Of a DNA stretch of 64,000 nucleotides, positions 21,256 through 33,338 are shown piece by piece; within the stretch, counting starts at the first letter, position 1, and every line of letters starts with the position of its first letter. Source of the DNA: Parietichytrium sp. I65-24A (lineage: Eukaryota; Sar; Bigyra; Thraustochytrida; Thraustochytriidae); assembly GCA_012862575.1 (NCBI GenBank), contig BLSF01000036.1, positions 372,001 to 436,000 on the forward strand. The letters run 5' to 3'. The translations under genes were made by a program, and so were the position numbers. Under the pieces are notes generated by a model, which saw nothing but the letters and a program-made list of their open reading frames with translations, did not search any database and was not told where the DNA came from.

Positions 21256-22818
21256 TTAGAGCTTGGACTTGAACTGAGCCTCGGTCGCTCCCTTGAGGGA
21301 AGCAGTGGAGGAGCCGCCACCAGTTGCAGTCATCATGAGGTTATCGAAGAGCTCAGCACCAGACCACTTCTGGTGGGTCAAGGTGGACACGTCAAGTCGG
21401 CGCTCCTCACGCTGGACCATTTGTACATAGGCCAGAACACCCTTGTCGCTGGCGTAAGCCTTTGCGAGCTGGTCGATGATGAGGGCGTTGGAGTGGAATC
21501 CAGCAAGGGTAATAAAGTGATAGCAGATTCCGAGGCGTCCAAGAGCAGCCTGGAATGCCTGGATAGCATTGTCGTCCATCTTTGCAGCATCCCAGTTGAA
21601 GCTTGGGGACAAGTTGTATGAGAGCATGAGGTCTGGCTTTGCAGCGTGGCAACCTCCAGCAAACTCCTCCATCTCGTGGATGCTTGGGGTGGCGGTTTCG
21701 CACCAGACACAGTCGCTCATGTCAGCGAAGGCCACAGCGCGCATGACAGCATAGTCGATTCCTCCGATGATGGCGAAGTAGCCCTCGCGGGAGCGTGGTG
21801 CCTCCCAGCACCAGAAGACATCCCCAAAGCCAAGAGACTTGGCGAGCGCGCGAGCATCGCGGTTGGCCATCTTCATGGACTTGGTCATCCACTCGTTGAC
21901 GAGGTTGCCCTTGCCTGCCTTCTTCATGGCTGCCGCAACGGCATCAGAGTAACGCATGCAGTTGGCCTTCTTGTGCCATGCCTCCTTGTCGGTAGCATCC
22001 TCGAGGGTTCCAGCCTCTGCGTTGGTGGCGCCAGAGATATATGGGTGGTCGCGTGGGTCGATGTTGTTGGCCAAGAAGGTGGCGGAGTCTGCGTCGGTAC
22101 GGGCAATGAGAACGGTCTCAGTTCCGAGGATGTCAGCCTGAAGGCGAGCTGCGACCATGCGGTCGACGTGCTCACGGACTGGGACAAGAACCTTTCCTCC
22201 CATGTGGCCGCACTTCTTGGCACCAGGGAGCTGGTCTTCGATGTGGACAGCAGCTGCGCCAGCCTCGATCTGCATCTTCATCATCTTCATGACCGAGGTG
22301 ATTCCTCCAAATCCGGTGTCTCCATCAGCAATGATAGGGCGGAGGAAGTCGATCTTTGGGGTCTTGGCGCGCTGCTCAGCGGTCATGCGGGAGCGCTCCT
22401 CATTCTGGCGACGATCGTGCATCATTTGAGCGCGGAAGAGCTGGTCGACCTTGTTTGGCACAGTGTTTGCTGGGTAGTCAGCAAAGTCAGGGCCCGGCTC
22501 GTTCGAGGTAGAGGCGGTGGAACTGCACTGCCATCCGGACACGTACACGCACTCGAGGTGTGGAGCCATCTGAACCACCTGCACAGGGTCCAGCGCACCG
22601 AAAGTGTGAACGAACTTCTTTTCATTGAAGCGAGTGCGCATGATGTCGTACAACTTCATGGCGGTGTGGTTGGCAGGAAGCTCTGGGCAGAGAGTTCCGC
22701 GGAAAGCTGCTACCTGCTCAGCAGTGTACGGGCGCTTGGTGAACTTGAAGCGTGGCTTGGTCCACCATTGCTTGATGCTGGACACAGTCTGCTGGATCTG
22801 CTGCTCTTCGTTCGTCAT
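21256..22818 (-). CDS. ICL1: Isocitrate lyase, peroxisome-targeted
   Basis: The product has 520 residues from the ATG at 22818. It splits isocitrate into glyoxylate and succinate in the glyoxylate cycle, allowing growth on fat or acetate. The active-site loop KKCGHMGGK (about residues 203-211) holds the catalytic Cys; other family blocks include ADGDTGFGG, HIEDQLPGAKKCG, IARTDADSA and LSYNLSPSFNWD. The protein ends in SKL, a PTS1 signal, so it should act in peroxisomes or glyoxysomes. Length and the large insertion after the active-site loop match fungal and plant enzymes rather than the shorter bacterial ones. Confidence 0.96.
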   Translation of the reverse strand: MTNEEQQIQQTVSSIKQWWTKPRFKFTKRPYTAEQVAAFRGTLCPELPANHTAMKLYDIMRTRFNEKKFVHTFGALDPVQVVQMAPHLECVYVSGWQCSSTASTSNEPGPDFADYPANTVPNKVDQLFRAQMMHDRRQNEERSRMTAEQRAKTPKIDFLRPIIADGDTGFGGITSVMKMMKMQIEAGAAAVHIEDQLPGAKKCGHMGGKVLVPVREHVDRMVAARLQADILGTETVLIARTDADSATFLANNIDPRDHPYISGATNAEAGTLEDATDKEAWHKKANCMRYSDAVAAAMKKAGKGNLVNEWMTKSMKMANRDARALAKSLGFGDVFWCWEAPRSREGYFAIIGGIDYAVMRAVAFADMSDCVWCETATPSIHEMEEFAGGCHAAKPDLMLSYNLSPSFNWDAAKMDDNAIQAFQAALGRLGICYHFITLAGFHSNALIIDQLAKAYASDKGVLAYVQMVQREERRLDVSTLTHQKWSGAELFDNLMMTATGGGSSTASLKGATEAQFKSKL

Positions 22819-25773
22819 TTTGGCTATATAAGTAGTCTTCTAAATTGGTCTTTCTTTCGTCTCGTCGCTATGGTTTTCACAAGATTCCAAGAAAACACGT
22901 GTCAGTCAACACACGAACAAACAAACAACCAAGCAGCACACATCTATTGCTGTCTCGCGACTCTAACCCATCTCATCCCATCCTCCTTCGCACTGCTCCA
23001 TGCTCCCAACCCAATCGTCGTCTCGACTTACGTGTTCGACTTGGCTCCTCGACAGTTCTTTTGCTCTACGCTCGCGGTCTTGTTGTGCTCGTCCACGTTT
23101 GCGGTTTGCTGAGTCTGCGAAATCCACCTCAGATTACTTCCCCATCTCCCCATAGACCTGCTATGGCTCTGCGGCGAGGCTTACCGCTCACCACTGTTTA
23201 CCCATAGAACTGGAAATGCTGATTTCATTGTTTTGATCTTCTTTCGAGGCACGTAGCCGGCCTAGTAGTCGCCTGGCACTTGGCTGTAGAATTCATTAGC
23301 CTGTTGGTAAGCTCGCAAGCGGTGAGTGTTGTGAGGGCGTGGAGAGATGAAATCCGGGAGGACTAATCCATCAGATCATTGAAATGTAAGCGAGCTGAGT
23401 TGTGTAAAGGCGTTGCGGAGGACTTGCATGGAACATGAAATCGTTATTATTCCTGCGCAGCCCGCGCATGAACGAGACCGGCCGTAGCCTCCAGCTATTC
23501 GCGCTGCACAATTCAGTAGTCACAGAGTATCACCCAGGTACCCCCGGTGAAAAAAGAGTGAAAAGTAGCATCGGCATAGAGAGTACAAGGCCTCTTTTGT
23601 CACTTTGTGTGCTGCAGCAGCTGCAGCGCTTCTCACCACTTTCAGGACTAGCATGAACTAATTTATTGTATACATTATGACACCACTACCGCTGCCATGA
23701 GAGCAGCAGTCCAGGCAGTCTGTCTTTGGAATGTAATCGTTGGTGACTTACTACCAGGTACTGTCGAAGGTAGTCTAGTCTGCTCCCGAGCCAGAGAATC
23801 TACCCGTCTACCAGGTGCGAAACTAAAAGAAGACGCGTAACAGATCTTCCTTCGTCGATCAGAGAAATAGTTGAAATAGTTGGTGGATTCTCTGCGGTAT
23901 GAACAAAATTCGCGGAGTCTCGAGCAAATGCAAGGCGAAAATGACTCGCGACAGGACAGGGAGTTTGATGTTGTTGTGTTTTTCTCCAGGTTCGAACGAA
24001 GAAGACAGGCCGCGATGGCTGCGAGCTCTCTAGCTCCGGCGGGCGTGCATCGTCACACGTGTCATCTCCTGTCGAACGGGACAATTCTGAATTTCTTGAT
24101 TGATTGATTGATTGATTGACAGAGAATTACCATTCCACACCTTTCTTCCACTCTTCCACTCAACTCGATAAGTACAGCAGTGCAGAGAAGCGAGTAGAAA
24201 GAAAGAAAGAACGAGTGAATGAAACGACGGAGCAAAAGCGTTGACAGCAAAGTGCCTCAACAAATCTACGGAGGAGAAGGCAAGACCGATTGGACTCTCA
24301 CCCACGTCCCGTCCACTTGCGAAAAACAAAAACAACAAGAGCAAGAGCGAGGGAGAGTGGAGAATGGAGTGGGAAACTGTGTCTTGTCGACTTTCTGGTT
24401 CTATCTTTTGATCGTGGAAGTCCTGGGGATGGATGGGGATGAATACGATGAATCATTTTAATTTCAACATGGATCGACGGGGATATCTGCTCGCTTTCGA
24501 TGCTAAAGACGCGCTGCCGCGGTACTAGTACCCATAGTACTGGTGAGTGAGTGCAGATAGTGCAGATGCTCGCTCGCTCTTGCACCAAGTACTTAGTCTG
24601 AGCACAGGCGCCGGTACTAGTTTCTAGGTGCAATCGCAGTCAGTAAGTCAGTGTTCGTACTACTGCACCTGGTTTTGATGACCCGAAAGTAGAGTGACAG
24701 TGAGAGCAGCTGTAATTCGACACGGAGATACAGTGTAATGATCTCTCCTTAGATTGCATGCACAGACGGATCCGACTTCGTGTCAGTGACCATATCATAT
24801 GATGCTGCGAGTTTCGGCAGAGCATGTGCGCCTATCGTCTTCTCCCGAGTTGGAAATCTTTCGCGTTCTGACAGAAGGAGGAAGGCTCAAGTCTGAACTT
24901 GTGAAATGGAAAAGGTGGAAATGTCTTTTCTAGCTGCAAATACTACCAGCAAGTAGCTGGAGCGTAGTACTGTCTCTTGCTCCTCTCTCATCTCCTGCTT
25001 CTGACTTGACATAGATGGTATCCCACAGTTGTAGTAGCGACGCACGCATTACACACTCAGCAAGAAAAGTGAGACGTTGCACAGAAGACAGGAGACACCG
25101 ACTCTCCACTCGAGAAGAGAGTCTTCCGTACTCGAACAATAGATTGTGGAATTTGGAATTTTGATGACAAAGACATTCCTTCCACACCCTTCCACTCAGA
25201 ATTCACTGTCAGAACAGAAAGTTGATGAGAGGAACATTTGTGTTGGCAGAAAAAAAACGTTTGCTGTGAGTCTGTGACAAAATTACACGTCTGAAATCTT
25301 AGGCTAACGAATTGTATAGTATAAGACGTAGGCACGAAAGGCAGTATCCACCTTAAATTGTCCTCTATCCGGGGAACAGAGTCTCCTTAAAACAAAGATT
25401 TAAGGAACGTCTGAGAAAATATAATCGTTTTTGACAGGGATCTCGTGGATGGAGATGGGTCCCTCTTCCCCCCCTCATCTGACGAGGATTGGAAGCTAAG
25501 CTTACAAAACGAGTCTCAGAAACTGGGTAGCACCAGAATCCACGATGCAATGGCGTACAGTACCCAGCACGTGCATCGCATCGTCCACAGGATCGAAAAG
25601 TACCGAGTTTGAAAAAGCAAACAGACATAAGCAGAGAAAGACCTCCTCTGCGAAAAAAAAAAAAAAAAAGAGAAAAAGAGTCTTTCGACTTCAGTAAAAG
25701 CCAAGGATTTACTTCTGGTGACGTACGACTAGATTAATTAAAAAATAATATGGAGATTTGGAAAGGAACAAAG
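22819..25773. other. Long spacer, no gene recognised
   Basis: This 2.95 kb region is the longest gene-free stretch of the window. It contains the isocitrate lyase promoter at its left end, a GATT tetranucleotide repeat at about 24098-24119, GTAC palindromes (23754-23764, 24521-24544, 24611-24621) and an A run at about 25654-25670. The small open frames show no motif. A non-coding RNA gene could lie here unseen. Confidence 0.4.
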
Positions 25774-27411
25774 TTACAGGTGGGCTCTTGGTCTCGGAGT
25801 GACCTTCATTGGCAAACCTCCAGGAACCTTTCGTGCAGGTACCCAACCAGCCATCCCAGTAACCATGGGAGGCTGTTCAAGGTCTACAGGGCCCAAGGTT
25901 CCGTAATTGACTCCCACATAGGTCTCCGGGTCGTATTTTGCAAGGAACTCGTCAGTTAACGCAAAGTTAAAGTTATGCAAAAGGTGGGCAAGAATGATGC
26001 GCATCTCCATCTGCGCAAAGTTCATGCCAATGCACCCGCGTGGAGGAAACATGAACGGACTGAACCTATCTGTGGAAGGGTTGTAAGCCTTTAGTGGGTT
26101 GCCGTCCCAGATTTCGGCGCCTCTAAACTCTCGGTCAGGGTTGAACTTGTCAGCATCGTCGCCCCAAAGCTCCTTGCTGCGGTGGCGAGACCAGTTGACA
26201 AGGCGAACATACGTGCCCTTTTTCAGCAACACCGGCTTGCCGCCCGGGCCGGTAATGTGCGTGTCATGCTCGATCTCGCGAAAGGTGCCGTTCGCGACAG
26301 CTGGCCACAGTCGCAGCGTCTCCATGATACACCGGGTCATGTAAGGCAATAGCAACAAATCGCGGTACTCTGGCCGGCGCCCATTCAAGGTCTTGAAGAA
26401 GGCATCGGCCTCCTTCTGCAGTTTGGTTTGGATCTCTGGGTGCTTGGCGAGCTCAAACATGAGCCAGCTCATCGTGTGACCGGTGGTGTCGTGACCAGCG
26501 AAGGCAAAAATCAGCGAATTTCCCTCCTTGGTCTTCTCGTTGAACCCGTCCATAGTGCGCAAGCGCTCGCTGAGCGGGCCACGCACCATGGGACACGTGC
26601 CGCTCGAGACATCAGCGCGAGTGGCTGGGCAAGTGCGGGTGCTGCTTTCCATGCGGGAAGCGAGCGTCTTGCAAAATGGCCGAACGTATTTTGGGTCGTG
26701 AGACCCTCCCATTGCATGGCGAAAGTTCTCGTTTGTAGCTTCCATGAACTCGGGAGTCTCTCCGAAAAGAGCGAGCTGGAGCTGAGCTTGGGTTTCAAAG
26801 AGTAAAAACTCATTCATGTCCACCTTCGATTTGCCTCCATCGGACAGCTTCATCAGTTTGTCTGCACAGACCTCAGCGCGAGCGGCGCTAACATCAAAGA
26901 TCTGGGACAAGCTTGCATCTGGCAAAAACGCTGGCAGCAGATGCGAGCGCTGTGCGCGCCAGTGGTCATTGTCGGTAGTAGAAATGATGCTGCCGTAAAA
27001 GAAAAGGTTAAAGTTTGGCTGCTTCTTGGTGTGTCCAATTGCGATACGCCTTGCGTCTTCTGGGTCACCAATAATCACCTCCTGGGTCACCACCGGTGGC
27101 GCACGAGGGCCTTCGTCACCATCCTGACGCTTGAAGATAAGGTACGGCACCACGATATTCCCGCAGCTCGACCCGGTGTACTCTTCCTGCCACTTGGCAA
27201 ACTTGGCGTGGACCTGTCCAAGGCGGCTGCTTTTCGTAAGGTCCGCGAAAGCATCTTTCCAGCCGTTCGGGAACTTGACCTTATCCGAGAGTGGTCCTGG
27301 AAGGTGATCTGCGACGTTGTACTCTCCCTCCTTGGGAAGCTCCATTTGAAACTTGAGTCCCCCCAAGCTCCACGCGTTGTCCGCGGAGTGGTACTCCTGC
27401 TCCTGCGCCAT
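25774..27411 (-). CDS. Cytochrome P450 without membrane anchor
   Basis: The product has 545 residues from the ATG at 27411 (MAQEQEYH); a GTG lies further upstream in frame. Standard P450 marks are present: I-helix AGHDTT at 305-310, ExxR as ETLR at 364-367, and the haem ligand Cys460 in FMFPPRGCIG. The haem loop has Pro where most P450s have Gly four residues before the Cys. The N terminus is hydrophilic with no membrane helix, unlike ordinary microsomal P450s. The last three residues, AHL, fit the loose PTS1 pattern, so peroxisomal location is possible but weakly supported. Substrate is unknown; a fatty-acid hydroxylase role is only a guess. The region at 240-280 (Cys/Ser/Arg-rich) looks like a lineage-specific insert. 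Confidence 0.88.
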   Translation of the reverse strand: MAQEQEYHSADNAWSLGGLKFQMELPKEGEYNVADHLPGPLSDKVKFPNGWKDAFADLTKSSRLGQVHAKFAKWQEEYTGSSCGNIVVPYLIFKRQDGDEGPRAPPVVTQEVIIGDPEDARRIAIGHTKKQPNFNLFFYGSIISTTDNDHWRAQRSHLLPAFLPDASLSQIFDVSAARAEVCADKLMKLSDGGKSKVDMNEFLLFETQAQLQLALFGETPEFMEATNENFRHAMGGSHDPKYVRPFCKTLASRMESSTRTCPATRADVSSGTCPMVRGPLSERLRTMDGFNEKTKEGNSLIFAFAGHDTTGHTMSWLMFELAKHPEIQTKLQKEADAFFKTLNGRRPEYRDLLLLPYMTRCIMETLRLWPAVANGTFREIEHDTHITGPGGKPVLLKKGTYVRLVNWSRHRSKELWGDDADKFNPDREFRGAEIWDGNPLKAYNPSTDRFSPFMFPPRGCIGMNFAQMEMRIILAHLLHNFNFALTDEFLAKYDPETYVGVNYGTLGPVDLEQPPMVTGMAGWVPARKVPGGLPMKVTPRPRAHL

Positions 27412-28461
27412 GGTGTCCTTCACTTTTGATTCCCCTCCTCGCGTCCGCCTTCTTCGCTCAGGGTCCTGCTCCCTCTGTGTTTCGAGTTTGCCCTTTCTCT
27501 TCACCTCATCGCTTCTTTGGTGAAAAACTCCTCTTACGTGAAAAGCCCAGCCAGCCTTAGCGCACTCTACCTATTGGCAGTACGGGTGCACATGAATAAG
27601 ATGTGAGTCAGTATTTATAGCTAGCTAGTACCAAATTACTGTGCTCAGTACCAGTCCAGTTGGACAATTTCTTCCTCTTACGATCTCTTACGAGTGTTTG
27701 GTAGTACGAGTGAAACTATCTCTAATTTTTCTAACTTGTTATAATTCTTAGTATCAAGTACCTCTAGTTGAAAAACATGAAGACCAAAATAGTTTGACCC
27801 AAGCCCACGAACAATGAGAAACAAACAGAACAGTTGTGGGTATTGTCAAGAGATTGTCGCGAGATCGGAATGGTTAAGAACGGCGCAGGCACTTGGCCTA
27901 CTCAAAGATGCTCCATCAAGCATCAAGACTTGGCGGCTCTCGTCCGAGAACTTCACTTCCACAATCAGATCAGCAACAGCTGCTACGTTCGTGCCGATCA
28001 CCTCAAAAAAGATACTAACTTATACTCACTGTCAGTACCCCTCGGAAGATGACTTGGTCCGAGAGCACGATATCAAACGATGTAAAACGGTCAATGACCA
28101 TGGCAGTTGAAAATATTTGCGTGCCACAGCGATAATCATGATCATGATGCATCTTAAGCATCTCACAATGAATCTGAATCTGAACAATTTGCAAAATAGA
28201 AAAGGTCGTGAAAGCAGGCTGGGCGCCAAATGTAAAGCTGCTTAGTGTATCCCGTAGCCAAGCCCTTGCTCAGTCAAGAGGGGGTTGACGAGACTTCGCT
28301 TGCCAAAGCCAAGGTCTTAGGCGACGAGGAGTAGGACCCACCCCCATGTCCTACCTACACTCTAATGAATCAATTGAGGTAAGCTATAAGTCGTCAGCTT
28401 GTATGCCATTTAGCAGCAGCTGGATGATCGTAAGCTCTGGAGCTCGTTCGATTGGGTGCAA
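27412..28461. other. Spacer, no gene recognised
   Basis: The 1.05 kb lies between two same-strand genes. A paired GTAC motif lies at 27627-27655. I see no gene. Confidence 0.35.
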
Positions 28462-29613
28462 TCATTCGTCGCGGGTTCCAGCAGGAGCAGGAGAAGGAGC
28501 AGGACGGACGAGAACCTTGAGCGTTCCCGAGGTCTGAGCTCTCGAGATGGCACCTTGAATATCTTCGAGAGCGTGCACAGAGTCCGTCATGCGCTCCAGC
28601 AACTTGGCAAGGCGGGGTCCGGAATGTGGACTGGACAACAGTTGAAGTGCAACGGGGAATGGTCCGCAACGGCTCCCTGTGATCTCAAGTTCTTTCACTA
28701 CGACTCGGTTCCGTGCCTCGGCCTGACGCCCCAGCTCTGAGACTTGCTGTTCCGAGCTCTGTGGGGGCCGAGGCGAACAGGTGGATTTGAGGCACACTGT
28801 GCCGAGCGGCCTAGTATATAGTGTTGCAGTGCAAAAACCATCGGAACTGCCAGTAGCTTCGACCGTGAGATCAAAAGCATTCTCAAATTTTGACTGCAAA
28901 TTTTCCTTTGAACCTTCATCGTCCCGCGGGACCAGCACCGTTCCGAATTGCGAGCCTTCGAGCTCAAGACATTCTGCCAATAGATCCAGCTTTTCCTTGT
29001 GTCTTCCGAAGACAACCATTTGAGTAATTTGTGTTTGCGCACTCTGGCTTAGCCCGAGTACGGCCGCAATCAGCAGCCCAAGCCGTCCATCCCCCAAGAC
29101 TGCAACGCGGCGTTGCTGCGTAACACCGGTGAAGAGTTGCTCCACAACTCTACACGCAGCTGCGACCGGCTCTGTGAAGACAGCAATTTGGTCCGGAACA
29201 TTCGAGGGAACAAGAAACAAATTTGTTACAGGAACTGCAATATACTCGGCAAAGCACCCGTCTTGATTCCAAATCCCAAGGCACTTTCTCTGTGGGCAGT
29301 GGTTTCTTGCGGCCACTTGATCAGTCCCGGCGCAAACTGCGCACGCTCGGCAAGGCAGATTGATCTCCGCCACAACCCTGGAGCCTTTTGTTATCATACA
29401 ATTCACGTGCCCGGCAATCTCCTCCACGACTCCCACAAACTCGTGTCCCAGGACGCCTGAAAAGCCTTGTTTGTACTCCTGGAGCATGGCCAGGTCTGTC
29501 CCGCACACCCCCGCAAGCAGCACTTTCACAATAGCCCAGCCATCACGCACTGCTGGCCGCGCCTTGCTGCTTCCCACGACGAGCTTGCCGTCTCTGATCT
29601 GCGCAGAGAGCAT
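28462..29613 (-). CDS. Zinc-dependent medium-chain dehydrogenase (threonine/alcohol dehydrogenase type)
   Basis: The product has 383 residues from the ATG at 29613 (MLSAQIRDGK), which aligns with the usual start of this family. Catalytic zinc ligands are Cys37 (GVCGTD), His57-Glu58 (GHE) and Glu148 (FTEPVA). The structural zinc Cys are 88, 91, 94 and 106. The Rossmann fold shows GDGRLG at 174-179. It should oxidise an alcohol with NAD(P); the substrate cannot be told. The frame stays open for 102 codons upstream of the ATG without any ATG, which may hide a further 5' exon. The C terminus is Pro/Ala-rich. Confidence 0.87.
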   Translation of the reverse strand: MLSAQIRDGKLVVGSSKARPAVRDGWAIVKVLLAGVCGTDLAMLQEYKQGFSGVLGHEFVGVVEEIAGHVNCMITKGSRVVAEINLPCRACAVCAGTDQVAARNHCPQRKCLGIWNQDGCFAEYIAVPVTNLFLVPSNVPDQIAVFTEPVAAACRVVEQLFTGVTQQRRVAVLGDGRLGLLIAAVLGLSQSAQTQITQMVVFGRHKEKLDLLAECLELEGSQFGTVLVPRDDEGSKENLQSKFENAFDLTVEATGSSDGFCTATLYTRPLGTVCLKSTCSPRPPQSSEQQVSELGRQAEARNRVVVKELEITGSRCGPFPVALQLLSSPHSGPRLAKLLERMTDSVHALEDIQGAISRAQTSGTLKVLVRPAPSPAPAGTRDE

Positions 29614-31712
<2,099 letters not shown>

Positions 31713-33122
31713 ATGTCCAACACGCTCAACGTTGACGGGTCGGATGACCCTTCGTACCGCTACAAGATGCCCAAGGTGATCGGCAAGATCGAGGGTCGCG
31801 GAAACGGCATCAAGACCGTCATCGTCAACTGTGCAGAGGTCGCACAAGCATTGCACCGCCCGCACACCCAGCTCACCAAGTTTTTTGGTTGCGAGCTCGG
31901 TGCTGGATCCCGTATCGAGGACAAGTCTGAGCGCGCTATCGTCAACGGTGCTTTCGAGACGTCCCTCCTTCAGGAGATGGTGTTCAAGTACATTGACAAG
32001 TTCGTCATGTGCAGCATGTGCAAGAACCCCGAGACTGTCATGGAGCTTAAAGGCAAGAAGAAGCAAGCCACCATCATGCTCAAGTGCAAGGCTTGCGGTG
32101 AGGTTTCGGAAGCTGACAACACCCACAAGCTCTGCACCATGATCCTCAAGGAGATGTCCGCCCAGCCTGCCGGAAAATCCAAGAAGGAGCGCAGGAAGGC
32201 CAAGAACGAAAACGACGCTGACGATGCCTCTGACATCCAGAGCATGGACTCGTCCAGCGTCAAGGAGAAGAAGGTCAAGAAGGAGAAGAAAGAAAAGAAA
32301 GAGAAAAAAGAGAAAAAAGAAAAGAAAGAGAAGAAGGAGAAGAAAGAGAAGAAGGAAAAGAAGGAAAAGAAGGAGAAGAAGGAAAAGAAGTCCAAGAAGG
32401 TTACTTCCGATGACGACGACGCGCCTTTCGATGCCGTCGCCGACCTGTCCAACGGCATGGAGGCATTTTCCATTGACGACGCTGCGGCTCTTGAAGAGGC
32501 GATCACCAAAGTCCGCGCCTTCATCGGCTCGAGCCCTTCTCCTGATAATGAGCAGGTGTTTAACGAGGTTACCTCTCTGCAGACCACCTCTAGCCTTCGC
32601 AAGGCTGACGCTGTTGCCATCTTGTACTTTGCAGCTGTGGCAGACCAGCCTCCTACTACCCTGACCAAGTACCTCGGTGCCCTTGCAAAGCTCACCAGAG
32701 ACGAGCGCATGCAGTTCGAAGTACTCTCTTGCCTCGAGGAGAGCGTCGTTCGAGCAGAGGACGAGACCAAGCGCACCACCAACCTCAAGTTGGTCCCTCT
32801 TGTGATCAAAGCTCTCTACGACGAGGATGTCGTGGATGAGGAAGTCATCCGCCGGTGGTTCAACCCAAACTTCAAGACCGAGCATGTGCGCTCCGTTGTC
32901 GATGAAAGCACCATCGCCGCAGTCAAGAAGAACGCTGAGCCTATTGTAACCTGGCTTGCTACTGTGGAGGAGGAGTCCGACAGCGAGGACGGAGAAGAAG
33001 AGGAGGAAGAGGAAGGCGAGGGTTTTGATCCTGCCAGCGTCTTCGGCAGCGCCCCATCCAAACCTGGTGCTGATGATCTTTCTGAAACTGATGAAAGTGA
33101 GAGCGACACTGACGACGAGTAA
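31713..33122 (+). CDS. EIF5: Translation initiation factor eIF5
   Basis: The product has 469 residues from the ATG at 31713. It stimulates GTP hydrolysis by eIF2 at the start codon. The N domain starts SYRYKMPKVIGKIEGRGNGI; Arg16 matches the GAP 'arginine finger' (Arg15 in yeast). Zinc ribbon Cys are 100, 103, 125 and 128. A Lys/Glu linker (KKEK repeats, about 183-228) leads to a W2/HEAT domain (about 260-420) and a strongly acidic tail ending in DETDESESDTDDE-like sequence. The gene is intronless and tail to tail with glycyl-tRNA synthetase, 216 bp apart. The Lys-rich linker is longer and simpler than in most eIF5 proteins. Confidence 0.95.
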   Translation: MSNTLNVDGSDDPSYRYKMPKVIGKIEGRGNGIKTVIVNCAEVAQALHRPHTQLTKFFGCELGAGSRIEDKSERAIVNGAFETSLLQEMVFKYIDKFVMCSMCKNPETVMELKGKKKQATIMLKCKACGEVSEADNTHKLCTMILKEMSAQPAGKSKKERRKAKNENDADDASDIQSMDSSSVKEKKVKKEKKEKKEKKEKKEKKEKKEKKEKKEKKEKKEKKEKKSKKVTSDDDDAPFDAVADLSNGMEAFSIDDAAALEEAITKVRAFIGSSPSPDNEQVFNEVTSLQTTSSLRKADAVAILYFAAVADQPPTTLTKYLGALAKLTRDERMQFEVLSCLEESVVRAEDETKRTTNLKLVPLVIKALYDEDVVDEEVIRRWFNPNFKTEHVRSVVDESTIAAVKKNAEPIVTWLATVEEESDSEDGEEEEEEEGEGFDPASVFGSAPSKPGADDLSETDESESDTDDE

Positions 33123-33338
33123 ACCCTCAACGTTTTGCTTTCGAACTTGCGCGCTCCTGAGGTCCCTCGCGTGCGTGCATTTGAGCGACAGAAATTACAC
33201 ATACAAGCTATTTCTTCTCTTTTTATTACTTTGACGTTTTTACACCCCATTTTGGCCGCTTCCACATTCAAGGCGAGCGCCAGGAGCATGTGTACAAGGG
33301 TCATCTTGATTTTACAGGACGTCTCGGCCGCAGTTCGC

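Noticed and set aside
21646-23112. 488-codon plus-strand open frame
   Set aside because: It lies antisense to isocitrate lyase and is kept open by that gene's codon bias.
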